A model generated the notes under the pieces. The model worked only from the letters and a program-made list of their open reading frames with translations. It was not told the origin of the DNA and ran no database searches. From Falsigemmobacter intermedius (GTDB lineage: Bacteria > Pseudomonadota > Alphaproteobacteria > Rhodobacterales > Rhodobacteraceae): 64,000 nucleotides of DNA. The first letter of the stretch is position 1; each line of letters starts with the position of its first letter. Of the stretch, positions 25,732 to 34,413 are shown in pieces. The translations under genes and the position numbers were made by a program. Location: NCBI RefSeq assembly GCF_004054105.1, contig NZ_SBLC01000011.1, forward strand, positions 62,001 through 126,000, given 5' to 3'.

Positions 25732-26644
25732 GCGTGATAAACCTGCCGAAAGCCCGCGGCCCTTCCGCCACCGGGCTTTCGGAGATCATCTGAAGGGTGT
25801 TCGGGTCAAAGATCTGCACCAGATCGGAAAACCAGGCCGCAACCACCACACGGCCTTCACTGTCTGTTGACAGACCCTCGGGATAATCTGCGGTCTCAAT
25901 CTCTCCGATCACCTTAAGACCGGCGGCGTCAAAGACGGTCAGGCTGGCGTCATATTGATTGCTGACAAACCCCCGCCCCCCCGAGAAAGTGGTGGCATAG
26001 GGGCGGGCCCCTGTGGGGATGCGGGCGATCTCTGTCCCGCTTTGCAGGTCGATCACTGAAAGATCATCTGACAGCACATTGCTGACATAGGCCCGCCCCT
26101 CGTGCAGCGTCACGCCGAAGGGATGATGGCCGACGCTGACGCTTCGCGGGGAACAGCTTCGGCAGCCCGGCGGATAGATGAGGGCAAGATCGGCATCCCG
26201 CGCCGCGACGACAAACCAGCCCACCGCATCGCTGTCGATGCCGGTGGGATTGGCAGCGGCGCTCATCTGACCGAGAGGCTTCAGATCGGGAACGGAGAGG
26301 CGATGCACCGCCCCCGCCCCGATCGCATCCGTTACCAGAAGATCACCGCTCTGCCCGTCAAAGGCGAGGGCGAAGGGCGCGCCGGAAAAGACATGGCGCG
26401 CCACCTCTCTGCCCGCAGGATCCAGCAGATGCAGCGTCCGGCTGCCGACGGCGATCACCGCCACATGAGCGGCGCTGACCGCAATGGCGGCGGGCTGACC
26501 AGGCAGATCCACTTCGCGCAGAAGGCTGCCATCGGCGGTCTGAAGAAAGGTCAGCCTGCCCGCCGCCTGGCTGGTAATCACCGCAAGATCGGCCTGCGCG
26601 CTGCCCGCAAGGGCCCCCCAGAACAGCGCAGCGCGCAGCAGCAT
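25715..26644 (-). CDS. Exported YncE/YVTN-type beta-propeller protein
   Basis: A 309-residue secreted protein (signal peptide ending SAQADL). Repeated blades have the pattern of YVTN/YncE propellers, such as GRAYVSNVLSDDLSVIDL and GRGFVSNQYDASLTVFD. It contains a CRSC pair near the middle. It overlaps the 3' end of xoxJ convergently by 17 bp and shares a base with the stop of the upstream MxaD-like gene (TGATG). Beta-propellers of this kind recur in PQQ dehydrogenase clusters; the specific role is unknown. Confidence 0.8.
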   Translation of the reverse strand: MLLRAALFWGALAGSAQADLAVITSQAAGRLTFLQTADGSLLREVDLPGQPAAIAVSAAHVAVIAVGSRTLHLLDPAGREVARHVFSGAPFALAFDGQSGDLLVTDAIGAGAVHRLSVPDLKPLGQMSAAANPTGIDSDAVGWFVVAARDADLALIYPPGCRSCSPRSVSVGHHPFGVTLHEGRAYVSNVLSDDLSVIDLQSGTEIARIPTGARPYATTFSGGRGFVSNQYDASLTVFDAAGLKVIGEIETADYPEGLSTDSEGRVVVAAWFSDLVQIFDPNTLQMISESPVAEGPRAFGRFITLNPAP

Positions 26645-27171
26645 CAGTTGACCTTGCCGAAGCGCGCGGCCAGCGCGTCGAGGCCGGCCTGATGATGAGC
26701 ACGCACGGCTTCGGTCGAAGCCTCATCGTTCAGATCAGCGGGCGGGTCATTTTGCGGGAAGGCCCGGTAAAAGGCACCGCGCCAGTCGACGCGCGTCTTG
26801 CCGCCTTCGTCTTTCAGAGTGATATGCGAGGCGTAGTTCGAGGCCTTCACCGCCTCGGTATTGTCGGTGACGAAACGCACGGAAATGGCATGTTTCGCGG
26901 GGTCGAGCTTCATCAGCTCCTCAGTCACCTCGCCGCCGGTTTTCATCACCCGGGTGCGGGTGGCGCCTTTTTCATTCGCGGCTTCCGTGAAGCTCACGGT
27001 CGAGGGGTCCCAGGACGGGTCACTGAAATTTCCGACCACGGCCCAGACATCCGCGACCGGAGCCTCCAGCACGATGCTTTGTTCGGTTTTCAATCGCGCC
27101 GGTCCATGAGCCAGAACCGGCGTCGAGAGGCTCAGGGCCAGAACAAATCCCGCTGCCATTTTTGCAAACAT
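26644..27171 (-). CDS. Exported MxaD-like SRPBCC-fold protein
   Basis: A 175-residue secreted protein (signal peptide ending VLAHG) with the START/SRPBCC helix-grip fold: IVLEAPVADVWAVVGNFSDPSWDPS is the characteristic N-terminal half. It parallels MxaD at 50067 in length, the AHGP mature start and the conserved pocket region. In the mxa system MxaD is thought to support the dehydrogenase-cytochrome interaction; a matching role for XoxF is inferred. The ATG at 27171 follows GAAAGGAAG and is chosen over a start 24 bp upstream. Confidence 0.85.
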   Translation of the reverse strand: MFAKMAAGFVLALSLSTPVLAHGPARLKTEQSIVLEAPVADVWAVVGNFSDPSWDPSTVSFTEAANEKGATRTRVMKTGGEVTEELMKLDPAKHAISVRFVTDNTEAVKASNYASHITLKDEGGKTRVDWRGAFYRAFPQNDPPADLNDEASTEAVRAHHQAGLDALAARFGKVN

Positions 27172-27363
27172 TTCGCTTCCTTTCCTTCTCTGCACCGCCC
27201 CTGGCGGCGCATTGCCCGGACAGATTGAGCAGGGAATTCAGGCTGACACAGTCAGACGAAAGTATGAGTGCCTTTGATTTCAATCACTTATAAATTTCTT
27301 AATATGTAATAATGCTTCCCTGCCGCCTTCTCCCGGGCGCTAATGGCACCAGGGAGAAATGTC
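27172..27363. promoter_or_regulatory. Divergent promoter region, A/T-rich
   Basis: This spacer separates the MxaD-like gene (-) from the PQQ-associated ABC operon (+). Positions about 27255-27315 are unusually A/T-rich (including TTATAAATTTC and TAATATG) and probably contain promoter elements for one or both directions. No exact -35/-10 pair is assigned. Confidence 0.5.
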
Positions 27364-28566
27364 ATGCTTCGATTTCCGAAATCACCCGGGCCGCTGTTGG
27401 CGGCCTCCTTTGTGCTTATGGCCGCGCCCTCGGTGTCTCAGGCGCAAAGTGACAGCGTTCTTTACCGCGCCGCCGTGCTGCGAATCGATGCGCCCGGCCC
27501 CATGCCGATCTCGCGCCTCAGCCTTCCGGCAGAAGATGCGGGCTTTGCAGGGGCGACTTTGGGCACGGCCGACAATGCCACGACCGGCGCCTTCATGAAG
27601 CAAAGCTTTGAGACCGAGACGAAGGCGCTCGCCCCCGAAGCTCTCGCGCCCGAGATGGAACGGCTGCTGGGGGAGGGGGTGCAGTGGTTTGTCATCCTTG
27701 GTGACAGCGCGGCCGTCGCACAGGCCGCAGACCTGGCCGGGGACCGGGCGGTGATCTTTAACGCCCTCTCCACGGATGATGCTTTGCGCGCCGAAGGGTG
27801 CCGCGCCAATCTGCTGCATATCGCGCCCTCAGATGCCATGCTCAGCGATGCTCTCGCGCAATACCTGGTCTGGAAACGCTGGAGCGACTGGTTCCTGATT
27901 GAGGGCAGCCACCCGCAGGACCGCGCGCTCGGCGCGGCTTACCGCCGGGCGGCCGAGAAATTCGGTGCCCGACTGACCGCAGAGAAGGTCTTTGAAGACA
28001 CCGGCGGCGCGCGGCGCACGGACAGTGGCCATGTTCAGGTCCAGGCGCAGATGCCGGTCTTTACCCAAGGGGCGGCGAACCATCACGTGGTGGTCGCGGC
28101 CGACCATTCCGGTGTTTTCGCGGACTGGCTCCCCTATCACACTTGGGACGCGCGCCCGGTGGCAGGGTCTGCGGGGCTTCGGCCCGTGACCTGGCATCCC
28201 GCGCATGAGGCCTGGGGCGCGATGCAATGGCAGTCGCGCTTTGAAAAGCTGTCCGGGCGCCAGGCCACCGAGGCCGATTTCCAGGTCTGGACTGCGCTGC
28301 GGGTGATCGGCGAAGCCGCGACCCGCACCAAGGGGGGCGATTTCGCAGCCCTGCGCGATCACATTTTATCGCCGGAGTTCAGTCTTGCCGCCTTCAAAGG
28401 CCAGAAGCTGACCTTCCGCGACTGGGACGGGCAGTTGCGCCAGCCGATCCTGCTGGCCTCTGATCGGGTGATCAGTTCGGTCTCGCCGCAGGAGGAATTT
28501 CTGCATCAGACCAGCCAGCTCGACACCCTGGGTATCGACCGGCAGGAAAGCAGCTGCAAAAAATAA
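27364..28566 (+). CDS. PQQ-associated ABC transporter substrate-binding protein
   Basis: A 400-residue secreted protein (signal peptide ending SQAQS) of the periplasmic branched-chain amino-acid receptor fold, matching the type found in PQQ alcohol dehydrogenase clusters. Recognisable phrases are HIAPSDAMLSDALAQYLVWKRW and LRVIGEAATR. It leads an operon with a beta-propeller, ABC ATPase and permease. The ATG at 27364 follows GGGAGAA; an in-frame ATG at 27343 is less well placed. What it binds is unknown. Confidence 0.85.
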   Translation: MLRFPKSPGPLLAASFVLMAAPSVSQAQSDSVLYRAAVLRIDAPGPMPISRLSLPAEDAGFAGATLGTADNATTGAFMKQSFETETKALAPEALAPEMERLLGEGVQWFVILGDSAAVAQAADLAGDRAVIFNALSTDDALRAEGCRANLLHIAPSDAMLSDALAQYLVWKRWSDWFLIEGSHPQDRALGAAYRRAAEKFGARLTAEKVFEDTGGARRTDSGHVQVQAQMPVFTQGAANHHVVVAADHSGVFADWLPYHTWDARPVAGSAGLRPVTWHPAHEAWGAMQWQSRFEKLSGRQATEADFQVWTALRVIGEAATRTKGGDFAALRDHILSPEFSLAAFKGQKLTFRDWDGQLRQPILLASDRVISSVSPQEEFLHQTSQLDTLGIDRQESSCKK

Positions 28567-28584
28567 TCATAAGGGGAGGGATAT

Positions 28585-29550
28585 ATGAAGCTTCTGTCCG
28601 CACTGGCCGCCTGCACCATTTTAAGCACGGCCCCCGCATTCGCCGATAAGATCTTCGTTTCAAACGAAAAAGGCAATTCGATCACGGTGCTCGACGCCGC
28701 CTCGCTGGAGGTGATCCACACGATCACCGGAATGCAGCGCCCGCGCGGGATCACCGCCTCGCCCGATGGCAAAGTGATCTATGTCTGCGCCTCAGACGAC
28801 AACCTGGTGCGGGTCTATGATGCGGCGACCTATGAAGAGCTGCCCTCACTGCCCTCGGGTCCGGACCCGGAGCTTTTCGTGCTGCACCCCGAAGGCAAAA
28901 AGCTGTTCATCGCCAATGAGGACGACAATATCGTCACCGTGGTCGACACCGAGACCCGTCAGGTTCTGGCCGAAGTGCCGGTCGGGGTTGAGCCTGAAGG
29001 CATGGGCGTCAGCCCGGACGGCAAGATCGTGGTCAATACGTCGGAAACGACCAATATGGCCCACCTGATCGACACCGAAACCTTTGAGATCGTCGCCAAC
29101 GTCCTGGTCGACAGCCGCCCGCGCTTTGCCGAATATACTCCGGACGGGAAAATCCTTTTTGTGACGGCGGAAATCGGCGGCACGGTCTCGGTGATCGACA
29201 CCACCAGCAATGAGATTACCAAAAAGATTACCTTCGAAGTGGCGGGTATTCTGCCCGAGGCGCTTCAGCCGGTGGGGCTGCGCGTCACTGCGGATGGCAA
29301 AAAAGCCTATGTCGCGCTTGGGCCGGCCAACCGTGTGGCGGTGATCGACGTCGCCTCGCTGGAGGTGACGGATTATCTGCTGGTTGGCCAGCGCGTCTGG
29401 CAGCTGGGTTTCTCGCCGGACGGCAAATTCCTTTACACCACCAACGGCAATTCCAACGACATCTCGGTGATCAACACTGAGACCGATGAAGTCACCGTCT
29501 CGGTCCCGGTGGGCGAACAGCCCTGGGGCGTGGTCGCGGTGAAATCGTAA
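28585..29550 (+). CDS. PQQ-dependent catabolism-associated beta-propeller protein
   Basis: A 321-residue secreted seven-bladed YVTN propeller (signal peptide ending AFADK). Blades repeat the theme KIFVSNEKGNSITVLDAASLEVI, VIYVCASDDNLVRVYD and KLFIANEDDNIVTVVD. Members are regularly encoded with the PQQ-linked ABC transporter genes. GGGGAGGG lies before the ATG, 18 bp after the preceding stop. Its biochemical job is not established. Confidence 0.88.
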   Translation: MKLLSALAACTILSTAPAFADKIFVSNEKGNSITVLDAASLEVIHTITGMQRPRGITASPDGKVIYVCASDDNLVRVYDAATYEELPSLPSGPDPELFVLHPEGKKLFIANEDDNIVTVVDTETRQVLAEVPVGVEPEGMGVSPDGKIVVNTSETTNMAHLIDTETFEIVANVLVDSRPRFAEYTPDGKILFVTAEIGGTVSVIDTTSNEITKKITFEVAGILPEALQPVGLRVTADGKKAYVALGPANRVAVIDVASLEVTDYLLVGQRVWQLGFSPDGKFLYTTNGNSNDISVINTETDEVTVSVPVGEQPWGVVAVKS

Positions 29551-29568
29551 TTCAGGGGGGAAAGAAAG

Positions 29569-30003
29569 ATGAAAGCAGTTCTGATCGCAGCCGCGCTGGT
29601 TCTTGGCGCAGGGGCCGCCACCGCACAGCAGTTTGACTATGGCTTCGCCGGGCTGATGGGCAAAGCGAACCGGGTGACGCTGCCGCCGCTCACGCTGGCC
29701 TCCGGCAAACCGGTCTCAGAAGGCCCGATCGATCTGAAATCCGGGGCCTATTACAAGATGAAGATCGTCGCTGACGGCTCGGCCGAGCTGGCGCTGTCGG
29801 GTGGCGATTTCTTCCGCGCGATCTGGATCAATGAGATCGTGATCAACAAAATCGAAGTCCGGCCGATGGGTGTCCATTCGCTGGAATTTGACGCCGGTGG
29901 TGAGGCTGAGATCAGCTTCATTGCCATCTCGCCCGGCAGCTATACGCTGTCGATCCCTGGTTCTTCGGGCGACAGCCAGAAGGCCGTCTTCAACATTCGC
30001 TGA
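29569..30003 (+). CDS. Exported hypothetical protein in the PQQ-ABC operon
   Basis: A 144-residue secreted protein (signal peptide ending ATAQQ). The mature part looks all-beta, with segments YYKMKIVADGSAELAL and FFRAIWINEIVINKIEV and no Cys. No family beyond co-occurrence with PQQ-linked ABC genes is recognised. It has a strong GGGGGGAAAG site and lies 18 bp after the propeller gene, so it is clearly part of the operon. Confidence 0.75.
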   Translation: MKAVLIAAALVLGAGAATAQQFDYGFAGLMGKANRVTLPPLTLASGKPVSEGPIDLKSGAYYKMKIVADGSAELALSGGDFFRAIWINEIVINKIEVRPMGVHSLEFDAGGEAEISFIAISPGSYTLSIPGSSGDSQKAVFNIR

Positions 30004-30014
30004 CAGGTGAAATA

Positions 30015-30266
30015 ATGCGTAAAATTCTTCTTGCCACCGCTCTGACGGCTTTCGCCTTTCCGGCCTTTGCCGATGACAAGGCCACTGCTGAGCAGATCGC
30101 AAAAATCGACGAAGTTCTCGCGGCGATGAAATGCGAAGTCGACAGCGACAACATTGAAGTCGAAGATGATGGCAGCTTTGATCTGGATGATGTGATCTGC
30201 GCCGACGGCCAGTATGACGTCAAACTGAATGCCGACTTCACCGAGAAGGAGCGCCGGAAGGAATGA
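30015..30266 (+). CDS. Small exported PepSY-like acidic protein
   Basis: An 83-residue protein with a signal peptide (residues 1-19, ending AFADD) leaving about 64 residues. The mature chain follows the PepSY pattern (helix AEQIAKIDEVLAAMK, then VICADGQYDVKLNADF) and contains a run of acidic residues around EVEDDGSFDLDD and two Cys. PepSY proteins that bind metal, including one lanthanide-binding member from a methylotroph, are known. Metal binding here is only a hypothesis. It overlaps the ABC ATPase start by 4 bp. Confidence 0.72.
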   Translation: MRKILLATALTAFAFPAFADDKATAEQIAKIDEVLAAMKCEVDSDNIEVEDDGSFDLDDVICADGQYDVKLNADFTEKERRKE

Positions 30267-31006
30267 TCCCCGCGCCTGCGGCCTCGCCCGCATTGGAAGT
30301 TTCGGGCCTGAGCCACCGCTTCGGGCGGGTTCAGGCGCTGCGCGGGATTTCCTTCTCGATCCCCCAGGGCGCGTTCTGCGCGCTTCTGGGGGTGAACGGT
30401 GCGGGCAAGACCACGCTCGTTTCGCTGATCACACGGCTTTACAACTCGTCTTCGGGCGAAATCCGGGTTGCGGGGCATGATCTGCGCCGCAGCCCCCGTC
30501 AGGCGCTGGCAAAGCTGGGCGTGGTTTTTCAAAGCCGCGCCCTTGATGCGGATCTGACGCTGGAGCAGAACCTGAGCTATCACGCTGCCCTGCATGGCAT
30601 GTCGCCCGCAAAAGCGCGCCTGCGCATCGGCGAGGTGCTGGAGCTGGTGGATCTCGCCCCCAAGGCCCGGTCCCGGGTGGCCACGCTTTCGGGCGGTCAG
30701 CAGCGCCGCGCCGAAATTGCGCGTGCGCTCTTGCACCGCCCGCAGCTTCTGCTGCTGGATGAGGCCACGGCCGGGCTGGATCTGCGCGCGCGCGCGGATC
30801 TTCTGGCCCTTGTGCGCCGGCTGATCGCCGAAGAGGGCGTCAGCACGCTTTGGGCCACCCATATTTTTGAGGAACTTCTGCCCCGGGACCGCGCCCTTTT
30901 GCTGCATCGGGGTGCGGTTCTCGCCGATGGCACCTGCGCTGACATCGCGGCAGACCGCCCGCTTGAGCAGGCTTTCCTCACCCTGACCGGAGCGGCGGCT
31001 GCATGA
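30263..31006 (+). CDS. PQQ-associated ABC transporter ATP-binding protein
   Basis: A 247-residue ABC ATPase. Walker A is GVNGAGKTTL, the signature LSGGQQRRAEIARAL, Walker B LLLLDEAT and the H-loop WATHIFEE. It resembles ABC-2-type exporter ATPases found beside PQQ alcohol dehydrogenases. The start overlaps the PepSY gene by 4 bp and the stop overlaps the permease start by 4 bp. The transported compound is unknown. Confidence 0.92.
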   Translation: MIPAPAASPALEVSGLSHRFGRVQALRGISFSIPQGAFCALLGVNGAGKTTLVSLITRLYNSSSGEIRVAGHDLRRSPRQALAKLGVVFQSRALDADLTLEQNLSYHAALHGMSPAKARLRIGEVLELVDLAPKARSRVATLSGGQQRRAEIARALLHRPQLLLLDEATAGLDLRARADLLALVRRLIAEEGVSTLWATHIFEELLPRDRALLLHRGAVLADGTCADIAADRPLEQAFLTLTGAAAA

Positions 31007-31803
31007 GCTGGTGGTATGTGTTTCGCGGCATCGCGCTGCGCGAATTTTTGCGCTTCATCCGCCAGAAAGAGCGCTTCTTCGCAGCCCTGGTGCGGCCGCT
31101 GGTCTGGCTTTTCATTTTTGCCGCGGGATTTCGGTCGGTTCTGGGGCTGTCGATCACGCCCCCCTATCGCACCTATGTGCTTTACGAAGTCTATGTCACG
31201 CCCGGGCTTTGCGGGCTGATCCTGCTGTTTGCGGGCATGCAAAGCTCGCTTTCGATGGTCTATGACCGCGAGACCGGCGCGATGCGCTCGCTTTTGGTTA
31301 GCCCGGCGCCACGCTGGTATCTGCTCGGCTCCAAGCTGCTGGCCTCGGTGCTGGTGGCGCTTTTGCAGGTCTATGCCTTTTTGCTCATCGCGCGGCTTTG
31401 GGGGGTGAAACCCGCGCCCTGGGGCTGGGTCACCGTGGCCCCTGCGCTGGTCATGGCCGGGCTGATGCTGGGTTCTCTGGGGCTCTTGATCTCCTCAGCC
31501 ATCAAGCAGCTTGAGAATTTCGCGGGCGTGATGAACTTCGTGATTTTTCCAATGTTCTTCGCCTCTTCCGCGCTCTATCCGCTCTGGCGGCTGCGCGAGT
31601 CGAGCCCGCTCCTGCATGACATCGCCGCCTTCAACCCCTTCACCCATGCGGTGGAGCTGATCCGATTTGCGCTCTACGCCAAACTCAACTTCGAGGCCCT
31701 GCTGATCACGGCGGGCTGTACGGTGGTGTTTTTTGGCCTCACCATGTTCATGTATAACCCCGCCAGAGGGCTCTGGCGGGCGGCCCGGGGGGGGAAGTCA
31801 TGA
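31003..31803 (+). CDS. ABC-2 type permease, PedC-like
   Basis: A 266-residue membrane protein with about six helices, starting with a cytoplasmic RFIRQKERFF region. It carries ABC-2 family features such as SLSMVYDRETGAMRSLLVSP and NPFTHAVELIRF. It is the partner of the preceding ATPase and similar to PedC of PQQ alcohol dehydrogenase clusters. Export is the usual direction for ABC-2 permeases, yet a periplasmic binding protein is also encoded here, so the transport direction is uncertain. Confidence 0.9.
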   Translation: MSWWYVFRGIALREFLRFIRQKERFFAALVRPLVWLFIFAAGFRSVLGLSITPPYRTYVLYEVYVTPGLCGLILLFAGMQSSLSMVYDRETGAMRSLLVSPAPRWYLLGSKLLASVLVALLQVYAFLLIARLWGVKPAPWGWVTVAPALVMAGLMLGSLGLLISSAIKQLENFAGVMNFVIFPMFFASSALYPLWRLRESSPLLHDIAAFNPFTHAVELIRFALYAKLNFEALLITAGCTVVFFGLTMFMYNPARGLWRAARGGKS

Positions 31804-32405
31804 CCCGATTGCTGAAACTGATTGTCGCCTTTTCGCTCATTGCTCTGCCCGTTCAGGCGGCGGGTCCGGCCGATCCGGACTGGCCCTGCATTCAGCGCCG
31901 CCAGCCCGCGCTCTCGGTCGCGCAGATCTGGCCCGGCCCGCCCGCAGGCAAAGAAGCACAGGCTCTGGCTGAGACGCCTGAAATCCGGACCTTTGGTGCT
32001 GAACTTGCCGCCCGGCGCATGCCCCTGGCTGAGGCTGAAGCGAAGATCGCAGATTTCGCCGCCCGCCACAGCGCCGATGAGATGCAGGCCCTATTCCTCG
32101 CCACCTTTGAGCGGATCCAGAGCAGCCGCGCCCGTGTCATGGAAGGAATCACCCGCTATGCCCACAAGCAGGCCCGTCTCGATCAGGCGATCAATGAGCA
32201 GCGGCGCAGTTTTGATCAGCTGATGGCGGCCGATGAGAAAGACTTTGACCGCATCGATAAGGTCGAGGCCGAAATCGACTGGTCAACCCGCATCTTCCTC
32301 GATCGCCAGCAGTCGCTGACCTATGTCTGCGAGACCCCGGTGATTCTGGAACAGCGCGCTTTTGCCCTGGCCAGACTGATGGCCGCGGCCCTGAAGGGTC
32401 TGTAA
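31800..32405 (+). CDS. Exported hypothetical protein of the PQQ-ABC operon
   Basis: A 201-residue secreted protein (signal peptide ending VQAAG). The mature N-terminus DPDWPCIQRRQP is Trp/Cys-containing. The remainder is strongly helical and charged (MQALFLATFERIQSSRARVME) and probably coiled-coil. A second Cys lies at YVCETP near the C-terminus. No family function is known to me. The start overlaps the permease stop by 4 bp, so it is translationally coupled. Confidence 0.75.
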   Translation: MTRLLKLIVAFSLIALPVQAAGPADPDWPCIQRRQPALSVAQIWPGPPAGKEAQALAETPEIRTFGAELAARRMPLAEAEAKIADFAARHSADEMQALFLATFERIQSSRARVMEGITRYAHKQARLDQAINEQRRSFDQLMAADEKDFDRIDKVEAEIDWSTRIFLDRQQSLTYVCETPVILEQRAFALARLMAAALKGL

Positions 32406-32531
32406 TCGCAGAAAAATCCCTTTCGGACACCACGGTATACAGAAAGTTCTCGCTTCCTGGTTTGCTTTGCGTAAACTGACCCTGCGAGGGAACAACCGGG
32501 TGGAGGCCGGCCTTCGCGCAGGGAGGGGACT

Positions 32532-33230
32532 ATGATGAACCACCAGACTGATTTCAGTCAGGCGGCAGCGCCCGTCAGGGCTGCGGGCCGGTCAGTGATC
32601 CGGGATGTTCTGATTGTCGACGATCATCCTCTGATGTGTGAGGCCCTGTCGCTGACACTGGGCCATCTGTTTTCGCTCAGACGTGTGCGCCAGGCCGCCA
32701 GCCTTGCGGCGGCGGAAGCTTCAATCCGCAATGAAGGCGCACCCGATGCCGTGGTGCTTGACCTTAATCTGCCCGATGTGGACGGGATGGAAGGGGTCCT
32801 GCAGCTGCGCGCCCGCCTGGGTTCGGTGCCGCTGACGGTGATTTCGGCTGAGATCGACAGGGCACGGGTCTCGGCGGCCATGGCTGCGGGCGCCTGCGGC
32901 TTTATTTCCAAAACCCTGCCGCGGGCAGAACTGGGCGACGCTTTCGAGCGGATGTGGCGCGGCGAGCAGGTTCTGCCCGAAGGCATCAGCCCCGATCAGC
33001 TGGAAAAGGAGCCGCCCCTGGCGCGCACCTTTGCCACGCTCACACCGCAGCAGATGCGGATTTTGCGGCTTCTGTGTGAGGGGCGTCCCAATAAGGTCAT
33101 CTCCTGGGAGCTTTCCATCGCGGAAGCGACCGTGAAGACGCATATCGCGGCGATCATGAATAAAATCAACGTCAGCAACCGAACCCAGGCCGCTTTGCTG
33201 GCCAGCAAAGCCGGTCTTTTTGCACGCTGA
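32532..33230 (+). CDS. flhR: LuxR/NarL-type response regulator, FlhR-like
   Basis: A 232-residue regulator. The receiver domain starts DVLIVDDHPLMCEAL and has phospho-acceptor Asp at VVLDLN (about residue 77). The C-terminal LuxR helix-turn-helix reads LTPQQMRILRLLCEGRPNKVIS, with SIAEATVKTHIAAI as the recognition region. GGGAGGGG precedes two adjacent ATGs (32532 and 32535); the second has better spacing. In Paracoccus denitrificans FlhR/FlhS controls formaldehyde and methanol oxidation genes. The symbol is by context and family, not by identity measurement. Confidence 0.75.
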   Translation: MMNHQTDFSQAAAPVRAAGRSVIRDVLIVDDHPLMCEALSLTLGHLFSLRRVRQAASLAAAEASIRNEGAPDAVVLDLNLPDVDGMEGVLQLRARLGSVPLTVISAEIDRARVSAAMAAGACGFISKTLPRAELGDAFERMWRGEQVLPEGISPDQLEKEPPLARTFATLTPQQMRILRLLCEGRPNKVISWELSIAEATVKTHIAAIMNKINVSNRTQAALLASKAGLFAR

Positions 33231-33231
33231 G

Positions 33232-34413
33232 ATGACTGTGAAGACCACGGAGTATTTTCCGCCGCTGACGCTGGCTCTCGGCGGCGGACCGGCGGAGGTG
33301 GTCACCTCTGCCCTGCCCGCGCTTCGGCGCTGCCGACCGTCCCTTGTGCTGATCTTCTGCCCGCGCGGCGCGGATGTGCGCGAGATCTGCGCGGGGATTT
33401 CAGCACCGCTCGGGCCGGAGTGTCTGGTGCTCGCCTGCTCTTCGGCCGGGGGGTTTGCCTATGGCGGATATGACGATGAGAAAACCATCCTGATTGCCTT
33501 TCCGGCTCAGAACTTCCGGGCCGGAGCGGTCTGGCTGGAAAATCTGACCCAGACACCGGTGATGGAATGGATGCGCGCCCTGCGCCCGCTGGAGCGGCTC
33601 GACGGCGCGCAGGAATTTCCCAATCATTTCGGCGTTTTGCTGATCGACGGGGCCTCCGGCCATGAGGAGCTGGTCACCGCAACCTGTGAAGCGGTGATCC
33701 CCTCTCTCATGGTGGTGGGCGGCTCTGCCGCAGACGGGCTGCGCTTCGGGCGCACCCATCTGGCCATGCAGGGTGAGGAGCGGGAGGTGGCCGCGATCTT
33801 CTGCCGGATCGCCACCGATTTTGCGATCGAAGAGATCATTCTCGACCATTTCACACCTGAGGGCGAAAGAATTGTCGTCACCGAAGGTGATCCGGAGAAT
33901 CGCATCATCCGCGAGTTAAACGCCGAACCTGCCGCGCTGGAATATGCCCGCCTCGTCGGAGTTGCCCCCGAGGATCTGAGCCCGGCGGTCTTTGCCGCCC
34001 ATCCGCTGATCGAAACCCAGGGTGGGCGACACTTTGTCCGTGCGATCCGCGGCCGCGAGGGCGAGGAAGGGCTGTCGCTGATGTCGGCCATCGAAACCGG
34101 CGCGATCCTCGGCATCGGGCGGGCGGAAAGCCTGGCCGAGCGGCTGGCAGCAAGGCTCAATGCCATGCCGCCTGCCGAGATGGTTCTGGGCTTTGACTGC
34201 GTTCTCAGACGGCTCGCCGTTGAACAGGCCGGAGAGGAAGGCCGGGTTGCGGAGCTTTACGCCCGGCACCGCGTTGCGGGCTTTTCCACCTACGGCGAGC
34301 AGCACGGAGGCTTTCACGTCAATCAGACCTTTGTCGGGCTGGCGTTCCGCGCCCCCGAGAGCCATGCTCCCCTGCAGGGAGAAGGGGACGGCGATGCACG
34401 GGCGCACCACTGA
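33232..34413 (+). CDS. Stand-alone FIST-domain sensor-like protein
   Basis: A 393-residue cytoplasmic protein with FIST_N and FIST_C domains. The N-terminal core is VLACSSAGGFAYGGYDDEKT, and the C-terminal half has GFDCVLRRLAVEQ and YARHRVAGFSTYGEQHGG. FIST domains are presumed small-ligand sensors, often joined to signalling modules. Here the domain is separate but wedged between response regulator and kinase genes, starting one base after the regulator stop and overlapping the kinase start by 20 bp. It may be the input for the kinase. Confidence 0.85.
   Translation: MTVKTTEYFPPLTLALGGGPAEVVTSALPALRRCRPSLVLIFCPRGADVREICAGISAPLGPECLVLACSSAGGFAYGGYDDEKTILIAFPAQNFRAGAVWLENLTQTPVMEWMRALRPLERLDGAQEFPNHFGVLLIDGASGHEELVTATCEAVIPSLMVVGGSAADGLRFGRTHLAMQGEEREVAAIFCRIATDFAIEEIILDHFTPEGERIVVTEGDPENRIIRELNAEPAALEYARLVGVAPEDLSPAVFAAHPLIETQGGRHFVRAIRGREGEEGLSLMSAIETGAILGIGRAESLAERLAARLNAMPPAEMVLGFDCVLRRLAVEQAGEEGRVAELYARHRVAGFSTYGEQHGGFHVNQTFVGLAFRAPESHAPLQGEGDGDARAHH

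Noticed and set aside
30015-30266. Lanmodulin itself
   Set aside because: No EF-hand array is present; the chain fits a PepSY pattern, so only a general metal-binding possibility is kept.
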